From Lacisediminihabitans changchengi (GTDB taxonomy: Bacteria > Actinomycetota > Actinomycetes > Actinomycetales > Microbacteriaceae), in contig NZ_JAEPES010000002.1 in assembly GCF_016634425.1 (NCBI RefSeq), forward strand, positions 1 through 64,000: a DNA stretch of 64,000 nucleotides. Reading direction: 5' to 3'. Positions within the stretch are counted from its first letter, which is position 1; each line of letters opens with the position of its first letter. The notes under the pieces were generated by a model. That model did not search any database, was not told where the DNA came from, and saw nothing but the letters and a program-made list of their open reading frames with translations. A program made the position numbers and the translations under genes. Positions 9,401-15,666 of this stretch are shown piece by piece.

Positions 9401-10411
9401 ATCGTGATCAACGGCGTCGACATCGGCCGGCAGAACGCCTTCCATCCCTACGGCGGTCACCGCGAGGCACGGTTCCACCCCTACGACCTCGCGCCGCACC
9501 TGCACCCTGGCCGCAATCGCCTGGAGCTGCGGTCGACCGATCCCGGACGCGAACCGGCGGTGGTGGTCGACTCGGCACCCACCGCGCTCGGTGGGCTCGG
9601 CATCATGACGGGCGTGGGGGAGTGGACCGCGGTGCGTGACGGCACCCCGGTCGATCTTCGCCTGCGCTCGCGTCAATGGGGCGCACCCCGCTTTCTCTGC
9701 CTGGTGGCGCGACCGCATCCGTTGCCCCGATCGGCGTGGTTGGAGCGGCCGGCGTTCGGTGGTTCGATCGTCGATGACGTCATTCCCGACCTCGACCCCG
9801 ACGACGACGCTCCTCGGTGGCTCAGAGCCGCACTTCCGACAGGAACCCGGTCGATCGAGGTGCCGACTCGGCTTGCGTTCGAGGCATTTCTGGACGGATC
9901 GACGCTCGGGAGCGATCACGTCATCGTCTTTGACCCGCCGACAGAGACCGGCGCCATCTTCGAATTGCGATTCGACGTGACGGATGGTCGACGAGGCGGT
10001 GCGCTGCTCGATGAGCCGGCACGCGTCGAGACGCAGCGTGTCGCGGCGGACCTTCGCGACTGGAGCGAACTCGGATTCGACGCGCTCGCCGGCGAGGTGC
10101 GTTATTTCGCCACCGTGTCTGCGTTCGACCCGTCGGATGGCGCGGTCGTGCTCGACCTCGGCGACGTGCGGGGGTCGGCGTCGGTTCACCTCGACGGCGA
10201 GAAGGTTGCCGAGTTCGCCTGGGGCCCGTACTCCGTGGATCTTACCGACCGGCTCGCCGGAGGGGACCATGAGCTCGAGGTGAGAGTGCACAACACGCTC
10301 GCCAGCTACCTGGATGTCGCTTCGCCCACGCCCGGGGTGTTTCCGGGTCAGAAGCGGGCGGGCCTGTTCGGGCCGGTGCGTCTGGTGGCGAAGAGGGTAC
10401 GCCGGTCGTGA
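6437..10411 (+). CDS. Very large GH106-like alpha-L-rhamnosidase
   Basis: This 1324-residue protein has no signal peptide, so it is probably cytoplasmic. The N-terminal part carries the GH106-type signature: GPVPIWWWSGAKVTRE near residue 25, the WPYDQLGFSG segment and an acidic FFQDELPSMPTWGDDF strand. The C-terminal third contains beta-sandwich regions typical of galactose-binding-like modules (GWTTVPVDAG-like repeats, SASVHLDGEKVAEFAWG). GH106 enzymes release terminal alpha-L-rhamnose from pectic glycans and plant glycosides. GTG 6437 is 70 bp after the permease stop. Its 3' end overlaps the GH78 gene by 4 bp (GTGA), so the two enzymes are co-translated. The exact linkage specificity is not readable. 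Confidence 0.75.
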   Translation: MTIQPTPFDAIAERFREPHANEYGPVPIWWWSGAKVTRERLRWQMEQLTSQGVAQAVIMNLAPSGPLYGSLADDPAFMSEEWWELFLGACEDAAELGFRFWPYDQLGFSGANFQGRLVTKKPHWAGRTLGRLVVDIEPGRTTEVAFPQDSEPLAAYVVSTDGGSAEAVEIVDGRARWSGTGQTLTIVFAQEHGFDYFNPEAVAGLLDTIHGEFERRASQWFGSVIVGFFQDELPSMPTWGDDFAASFEAAHGFAIEPRLGALWGDPTPGDGHPLSDDEVRLRYERHRASKSRAAFFGQLDAWLAKNGLQCGFDQQSPAREGDPVGSVGVYADYLDTHNGFSAPGSDHLGDPKVHSSLSHLSGGSRTWIEAFHSSGWGGTLEETYDWLAPFLKRGATLYDPHAVYYATPGGWWEWAPPSTCWRQPYWPEYHVLSGAVARLSEALSFGTLVADTALIFPTTTVQAGFTFGSPTTAAADATRVYHELNGETAWSAERPGVLDRAAHEYEIVNDGLLDGARVDAAGLHVGPATFRNVVLPAVDVLDDAAAGALADLVDAGGRVIAVESSPRWFVEPGEGAERFSRHVASGAIAVAADSSRVPEFLERASVWAEADVPVLLRQVEGGYLLALFAHDDVTGTEQPIFKGSEGYLDWIEVSWNSFWEGLRADGYTFVPVGGRTTRVRIHGVGGAQLQRWNPVTGERFSLAPHIADDGSVSVDVDFRDGSVTLLAVGDDLPDADGTALDWDDSGVAVDIVDWQVESESSLDNRFGDFGSADRGGVLPQEIWEFDTATGETPTQWSPVVATFGPYARIAGPATSPDFSDDDWREAEWSLSRGIRNDGSHMESLGPKGYVPDEVLLWKDVRAGQFVAATTWIEVASDSRSLVVGANARTTVSIDGAIAERDPSNGYWTTVPVDAGRHRIDLGFEAEYDEDLRATFAVVADVEAFRRAEWVVPVDGSLSASTLTVELEFDINELPADGRVQVGAEQPCTIVINGVDIGRQNAFHPYGGHREARFHPYDLAPHLHPGRNRLELRSTDPGREPAVVVDSAPTALGGLGIMTGVGEWTAVRDGTPVDLRLRSRQWGAPRFLCLVARPHPLPRSAWLERPAFGGSIVDDVIPDLDPDDDAPRWLRAALPTGTRSIEVPTRLAFEAFLDGSTLGSDHVIVFDPPTETGAIFELRFDVTDGRRGGALLDEPARVETQRVAADLRDWSELGFDALAGEVRYFATVSAFDPSDGAVVLDLGDVRGSASVHLDGEKVAEFAWGPYSVDLTDRLAGGDHELEVRVHNTLASYLDVASPTPGVFPGQKRAGLFGPVRLVAKRVRRS

Positions 10412-12996
10412 GCGTAACGGTCGCCACACCCACCTTCGAGCACCACGACCTCGCGCTGGGAATCGGGGAGGTGCGGCCCCGAATCAGCTGGACGATCACG
10501 GCGGAACCGGGGTGGACGCAGCGGGCGTATGAGATCGAGACACGTCGGGCGGGCATCGCCCACGAGTCGGGGCGGATCGAATCGTCCGAGCAGATTTTGG
10601 TGCCGTGGGCCGATGACGACCTCGACTCGCGCGCCGCGGCAACCGTGCGCGTTCGCGTCTGGGGCCAGGATGACGCGGTGTCGGACTGGTCGTCGCCCTC
10701 CGAGGTGGAGATCGGGCTGCTGCACGCCGAAGACTGGACGGCGGTCGGGATCGGGGCAGGCTGGCACGAGGACACCGAGAAAGACAACCCGCCGCCTCTG
10801 CTGCGGGGACTTTTCGAGGTCGACGGGCCGGTCGCATCCGCTCGCCTGTATGTCACCGCGCACGGTCTCGCCGAGGTTGAGATAAACGGTCGCAGGGCGG
10901 GCGATCAGGCACTGCTTCCCGGCTGGACGGTCTACCAAAGTCGGCTTCGCGTGATCACGATCGACGTCACCGAGCTGTTGGTGGACGGCGCCAATGCCTG
11001 GGGTGCCTGGATGGGAGACGGCTGGTATCGCGGTCGATTCGGATTCTACGAGGGCGGTACCCGCAATCTCTACGGAGACCGCCTCGGCCTGTTGGCCCAG
11101 CTCGAGATCACGTACGCGGATGGCAGACGGCAGACTGTCGGCACCGATGCCACCTGGCGCGCGGCCTTAGGGCCGATCACCCTGGGTAGCCTCTACGACG
11201 GCGAGCGATTCGACGCACGCCGCCACGATCCGGCCTGGTCGACTGCCGCCTACGACGCCTCCGGTTGGGCCCCGGTGGCCATGGTCGAATTCGACCTCGC
11301 CACCTTCACAACCCCCGATGGGCCTCCGGTGCGCTGCACCGAGGAGCTGCGACCGAAGACCGTCACAGCCCTCTCCGGCGGACGGATGCTGCTCGACTTC
11401 GGCCAGAACCTCGTCGGCCGGCTGCGGGTGACCGTGAAGGGAGAAGCCGGACACGTTGTGCGGTTGCTTCACGCCGAAGTGCTTCAGGACGGCGAGCTGT
11501 ACCGCCGTCCCCTTCGTGGGGCAGCGGCGATCGACGAATACACGCTCGCTGGGCTGCCGGACGGTGAAGTGTGGGAACCGCGGTTGACCATCCACGGCTT
11601 CCGCTACGTCGAGGTGGACGGATGGGAGGGTCGCGCGATCGAGGACGCCGTCGTGGCTCGGGTCTACCACAGCGACATGCGCCGCACCGGGTGGTTCGAA
11701 ACGTCGAACCCCCTCGTGAATCGGTTGCACGACAACATCGTGGCCAGCATGCGCGGCAACTTCGTCGACGTGCCGACGGACTGCCCGCAGCGGGACGAGC
11801 GGCTGGGCTGGACCGGCGACCTCCAGGTCTTCGCGCCCACCGCATCCTTCCTCTACGACACCTCCGGTTTTCTCGCGTCGTGGCTGAAGGACCTCGAGGC
11901 CGAGCAGCTGCCGGACGGCACGGTGCCGTGGTACGTGCCGGTGATCCCCGGTGGCGACATGTGGACACCGATCCGCCCCGGCGCGGTCTGGGGTGACGTT
12001 GCGGTACTCACGCCCTGGGTGCTGTGGAGCCGCTACGCGGATAAGAACGTGCTCGCGCGGCAGTACGAGAGCGCTCGCCGATGGGTCGACCTCGTCGAAC
12101 GGCTCTCGGGCGGCGCGCACCTGTGGAACTCCGGGTTCCAGTTGGGCGACTGGTTGGATCCGGCCGCGCCGCCGGACGATCCGGCCGACGCCAAGACCGA
12201 TCGCTATCTCGTCGCCACGGCATACGCGGCGTGGTCGGCTCGTCATCTCGCGCAGATCGCCGAGGTTCTTGGCCGCGCGGGTGACGCGGAGCACTACGCC
12301 GGTCTCGCGGGGGAGATCCGCCGGGCATTCGTCGAGGAATACGTCAACGCGGACGGCACTCTGACCAGCGATGCGGTGACGGCGTACTCGTTGGCGATCG
12401 CATTCGGGCTGATGCCCGATCATATGGTGGCGCGAGCCGGCCATCGACTGGCCGCTCTCGTCGCCGAATCCGGGTTCACGATCGCCACGGGGTTCGCCGG
12501 GGTGAACGTCGTGAGCGACGCCCTCAGCATGACCGGGCACACCGACATCGCCTACGGACTGCTTCTCGAAGAGGAGTGCCCGTCGTGGCTCTACGCCGTG
12601 AAGATGGGCGCGACCACCATCTGGGAGCGCTGGGACAGCATGCTTCCCGACGGCTCGATCAACCCCGGGGAGATGACGTCGTTTAATCACTACGCGCTCG
12701 GGTCTGTCGCCGATTGGATGCATCGCAGGGTCGCGGGGATCGAGGCGCTGGAGCCCGGATACCGCGTCGTGCGGTTTCGTCCGGAACCTGGTGGAGGATT
12801 GACCTGGGCGAGTGCCCGCCACCTCTCCCCGTATGGAGAGATCTCGATCAGCTGGACGCACGAGCAGGCGGTGCTGACGGTCGAGCTGGTCGTGCCCATC
12901 GGAGTAACCGGCATCGTGTACCTTCCCGGGACGGAACCGGTCACCATCGGCGCCGGAACGCATCGACTTCACGCCGAACTAGAGGAAACCCGATGA
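10408..12996 (+). CDS. GH78 alpha-L-rhamnosidase
   Basis: This 862-residue cytoplasmic enzyme begins with an N-terminal Ig-like module, then a beta-sandwich substrate-binding domain (ENGR/WMGDGWYRGRFGF region), then the (alpha/alpha)6 catalytic barrel with the family signature DCPQRDERLGWTGD at about residues 457-470 supplying the acidic residues. The tail (GEMTSFNHYALGSVADW) is also diagnostic. It inverts and removes alpha-L-rhamnosyl groups. It starts at GTG 10408 inside the GH106-like stop region and ends in ATGA shared with a tiny downstream reading frame. Pairing two rhamnosidase families suggests different rhamnosyl linkages on one imported oligosaccharide. Confidence 0.92.
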   Translation: MSVTVATPTFEHHDLALGIGEVRPRISWTITAEPGWTQRAYEIETRRAGIAHESGRIESSEQILVPWADDDLDSRAAATVRVRVWGQDDAVSDWSSPSEVEIGLLHAEDWTAVGIGAGWHEDTEKDNPPPLLRGLFEVDGPVASARLYVTAHGLAEVEINGRRAGDQALLPGWTVYQSRLRVITIDVTELLVDGANAWGAWMGDGWYRGRFGFYEGGTRNLYGDRLGLLAQLEITYADGRRQTVGTDATWRAALGPITLGSLYDGERFDARRHDPAWSTAAYDASGWAPVAMVEFDLATFTTPDGPPVRCTEELRPKTVTALSGGRMLLDFGQNLVGRLRVTVKGEAGHVVRLLHAEVLQDGELYRRPLRGAAAIDEYTLAGLPDGEVWEPRLTIHGFRYVEVDGWEGRAIEDAVVARVYHSDMRRTGWFETSNPLVNRLHDNIVASMRGNFVDVPTDCPQRDERLGWTGDLQVFAPTASFLYDTSGFLASWLKDLEAEQLPDGTVPWYVPVIPGGDMWTPIRPGAVWGDVAVLTPWVLWSRYADKNVLARQYESARRWVDLVERLSGGAHLWNSGFQLGDWLDPAAPPDDPADAKTDRYLVATAYAAWSARHLAQIAEVLGRAGDAEHYAGLAGEIRRAFVEEYVNADGTLTSDAVTAYSLAIAFGLMPDHMVARAGHRLAALVAESGFTIATGFAGVNVVSDALSMTGHTDIAYGLLLEEECPSWLYAVKMGATTIWERWDSMLPDGSINPGEMTSFNHYALGSVADWMHRRVAGIEALEPGYRVVRFRPEPGGGLTWASARHLSPYGEISISWTHEQAVLTVELVVPIGVTGIVYLPGTEPVTIGAGTHRLHAELEETR

Positions 12997-13043
12997 GCGC
13001 AGCGGAGTCGCCACTGCGGATGCCGGCGTCGGCGCACGAATGA
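12993..13043 (+). CDS. Possible 16-codon coupling peptide between GH78 and aldo/keto reductase genes
   Basis: ATG 12993 overlaps the GH78 stop (ATGA) and has GAGGAAA upstream. The frame runs 16 codons and stops in an ATGA that is also the start of the aldo/keto reductase gene. It may carry ribosomes from one gene to the next. It may equally be an accident left by a frameshift in the reductase leader, so confidence is low. Confidence 0.3.
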   Translation: MSAAESPLRMPASAHE

Positions 13044-13891
13044 GCGTGGTCGAATTGACCGGGCAGGTCGCGCTGGGAGGCGCGGGATTCTCGATCATGC
13101 CCCAGCTCGACGACGCCCGGGCAATCGCCACGATACGGGCGGGCTATGACGCCGGCATCCGCATCTTCGATTCCGCGCGAGCCTACGCTCCGGCCGACGA
13201 TCCCTTGCACAATGAACGCCTCTTTCGGACTGCGCTCGATGGCCGCCCCGATGTTGTGGTCGCCACCAAGGGCGGGCACTATCGCGAGCGCACGGGCGAG
13301 TGGCGCATCGACAATCGTCCCGATCGGCTTCGCCGCGACATCGAGGACAGCATTCGCGCCCTCGACACGCGCCCGATCGGGCTCTACTTTCTGCACCGGG
13401 CGGATGCGCAGGCCTCGATCGGAGAAGCGGTCGCCGCGCTCGACGACGCACGACGAGACGGGCTCATCGACGGAATCGGGATTTCCAACGTCACGATCGA
13501 ACAGTTGGACGAGGCAACGGCCATCGCGCCGATCTCCGCCGTGCAGAATCGTCATTCGGCGCTCTTGCGTGAGTCGGATGCGGTGCTTGCGCGGTGCGAG
13601 CAGCTCGCCATCCCGTTCTTCGCGTACTCGCCGCTGAGCGGTATCGGTGCCGGCGCGGAGCTGGCGCGACGCCTCCCGAATCTTGCGGCGCTCGCGGCCG
13701 AGCGCGGTGTCTCGGTGCAGCGAATGGCGATTGCGTCGCTGCTCGCGTCGTCTCCGTATCTGTCGGTCGTCGTGGGTGCGGGCAGGCCGGCTACGGCGAA
13801 GGATTCCGCGGCCGCTGTATCCGAAGCGTGGGGAGATCGGGAGCGCGAGGCGCTGGAGCTGGATCAGGGCGAGCTGTCCGCGCCTAAGTAG
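13040..13891 (+). CDS. Aldo/keto reductase, aldose dehydrogenase type
   Basis: This 283-residue TIM-barrel oxidoreductase has the AKR tetrad visible: Asp and Tyr in IFDSARAYAP, Lys in VVATKGG and His in YFLHRADA. The sequence resembles the L-fucose/D-threo-aldose 1-dehydrogenase subgroup more than general aldose reductases. As the last gene of the glycoside hydrolase operon it may oxidise or reduce the released rhamnose or arabinose, an inference from position. Its last 28 bp overlap the convergent second LacI gene. Confidence 0.8.
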   Translation: MSVVELTGQVALGGAGFSIMPQLDDARAIATIRAGYDAGIRIFDSARAYAPADDPLHNERLFRTALDGRPDVVVATKGGHYRERTGEWRIDNRPDRLRRDIEDSIRALDTRPIGLYFLHRADAQASIGEAVAALDDARRDGLIDGIGISNVTIEQLDEATAIAPISAVQNRHSALLRESDAVLARCEQLAIPFFAYSPLSGIGAGAELARRLPNLAALAAERGVSVQRMAIASLLASSPYLSVVVGAGRPATAKDSAAAVSEAWGDREREALELDQGELSAPK

Positions 13892-14934
13892 GTACCGAAA
13901 GTGCTGGCTCGCGGGACGAGCACGGGTTCAAGCATGACGACCCGGTGCTCGTGCTCGTCGGCGGGTACCGAGATCTCCTCGATCAAGAGCGAGGTGGCGG
14001 CGAGCCCCATCGCCTCGCCATTCATCTCCACGGTCGTGAGGCTGACCGGTCCGCGCGGCGCCGCGCGGTTGTTCTCACAGCCCACGATGGCGACGTCTCG
14101 CGGAACCGAGAGGCCACCCCGCACGACGCCGTCCATGAACCCGTTCGCGAGTTCGTCGGTGACGGCGACGACGCCGTCGGCGCGGGTCGCCGTCGGCTCC
14201 AAAAGGAACTGGGCGGCGTATTCGGCGCCGTTCGCGAAATCGAGCTGCTCCTTGTCGACTTCCTGCAGTGTGACGGTCCCACCTGACTCCGCCACCGCGC
14301 GGCGCACGCCAAGCCGTCGGTAGTGGACGGGCTGCCAATTCTCGTGGCTGGCCAGGTAGACGAGCCGCGTGCATCCGCGATCAATGAGGTGGCGTGCCGC
14401 GAGGTATCCCACCTGCTCGTTGTCGACCAGCACGACGCAGCAGTCGTGATCGTGCGGCCGATAGTTCAGCAGTACGAGCTGTCGCCCGTGTGACCGCATC
14501 CGCTTGATTCCGTCGGTCGGATCTTCCATGGGGGCAAGAAGCACGCCGGCGACCCGAGCCTCGTCGAACAGGTCGAGGTAGGCATTCTGTTGCGCCAGAT
14601 CATCGGCAGAATTGCCGATGAGGATCGTCATATTTGCGTCTCGCGAGCCCGACTGTGCTCCGTGGATCATGTCCACAAACAAGGAATTCTCGATGTTGGT
14701 CGACACGAAACCGATGCTTTTGCTCTTGCCAGCAGCGAGGGCTCGTGCCGCGTCGTTGCGCACGTAGCCCAGCGTGGCGATGGCATTCTGAACCCGCTCG
14801 AGAGTGCTCGGGGCGACGATGCCCGGATGATTCAACACGTTCGATACGGTGCCTCGCGACACCCCCGCCAAGGCCGCAACATCGGCCAGGCTTGGATTGT
14901 GGCCCGCCCGCGATGCTCGGGGTCGATCTGCCAT
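13864..14934 (-). CDS. LacI family transcriptional regulator (second of the island)
   Basis: This 356-residue repressor has its DNA-binding helix-turn-helix PSLADVAALAGVSRGTVSNV at residues ~14-33, followed by the sugar-sensing domain (GFVSTNIENSLFVD, VVAVTDELANGF, VGCENN). Start ATG 14934 has AGAGGAG upstream; an in-frame ATG farther out at 15105 would run into the direct repeat and is rejected. One island-type operator (14979-14992) lies 45 bp before the start, indicating autoregulation or cross-control by the first LacI protein. Confidence 0.9.
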   Translation of the reverse strand: MADRPRASRAGHNPSLADVAALAGVSRGTVSNVLNHPGIVAPSTLERVQNAIATLGYVRNDAARALAAGKSKSIGFVSTNIENSLFVDMIHGAQSGSRDANMTILIGNSADDLAQQNAYLDLFDEARVAGVLLAPMEDPTDGIKRMRSHGRQLVLLNYRPHDHDCCVVLVDNEQVGYLAARHLIDRGCTRLVYLASHENWQPVHYRRLGVRRAVAESGGTVTLQEVDKEQLDFANGAEYAAQFLLEPTATRADGVVAVTDELANGFMDGVVRGGLSVPRDVAIVGCENNRAAPRGPVSLTTVEMNGEAMGLAATSLLIEEISVPADEHEHRVVMLEPVLVPRASTFGTYLGADSSP

Positions 14935-14978
14935 CCACGACTCCTCTTCTCGGCACGAACGGTATGGACCGCTCACAG

Positions 14979-14992
14979 TTGGAGCGCTACAA
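14979..14992. promoter_or_regulatory. LacI-type operator upstream of the second lacI gene
   Basis: TTGGAGCGCTACAA differs from a perfect TTGGAGCGCTCCAA palindrome at one base and matches the four other island operators. It lies between the regulator start and the right direct repeat. Confidence 0.65.
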
Positions 14993-15074
14993 GATTCTCT
15001 CAGCAAGAGTCGCATACCACGGTAGTTTTGGGCCGGATTTCGATTCACCAATTCCCTGCTGAGCACATTGCCGG

Positions 15075-15666
15075 TAGTGTCACCGGCCCCCGCTACCGTG
15101 AGCACTACCTCCAGAAAGTAGTCTCATGTTCTTGCTTGGCCCCACTGTCGTCTATTCCGCCAGCGACCTCACCGCGGCAGCCACCTGCGAGTGGGCGACC
15201 ATGCATCGGCTCGACGCGAAGCTCGGGCGGGTCGAGCTGCCGAAGCTCGAGGACGACGACATGCTCGCGCGCACCGCGAAGCTCGGCGACGCGCACGAGC
15301 TGCGGGTGCTCGCCGACCTGAGGGCCACGCGAGACGTGGTGGAGATCGCGCGGCCGGAGAACCCGACTGAGGTCGAGGAGGTTGCGCGGCAGACATCCGT
15401 CGCCTTCCAGGCTGGAGCGGATGTCGTCTACCAGGCCGCCTTCTTCGATGGACGTTTTCTCGGGTACGCCGACTTCATCCTGCGAGAAGACAACGGCAGC
15501 TACGAGGTCTACGACACCAAGCTCGCCCGGCACGCGAAGATCACCGCGCTGCTACAGCTCGCGGCGTACAGCGAGCAACTGCAGCGCCTCGGCATCCGCA
15601 CCGGCGAGCGGGTGCACCTGTGGCTGGGCGACATGCAGGTGAGTTCGCATCGGCTGCAGGACATCC
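15075..15666. repeat. Direct repeat, right copy (leader and 5' end of intact TM0106-type gene)
   Basis: This is the counterpart of 216-806. It includes ~50 bp of leader (GTGAGCACTACCTCCAGAAA is identical in both) and the first ~180 codons. Here the reading frame is intact and continues into the full gene. Confidence 0.9.

Noticed and set aside
8630..10429. Long open frame on the minus strand opposite the GH106-like gene
   Set aside because: It is antisense to a clearly coding gene, rich in Arg/His/Gly with no domain, and explained by the high GC content.
13864..13891. Frameshift or assembly error at the overlap of AKR and the second LacI gene
   Set aside because: Both proteins have normal family lengths and endings; convergent genes with short overlaps occur several times in this window.
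216..15666. Composite transposon
   Set aside because: The direct repeats are part of a nuclease/helicase gene, not an insertion sequence. No transposase or terminal inverted repeats were found.
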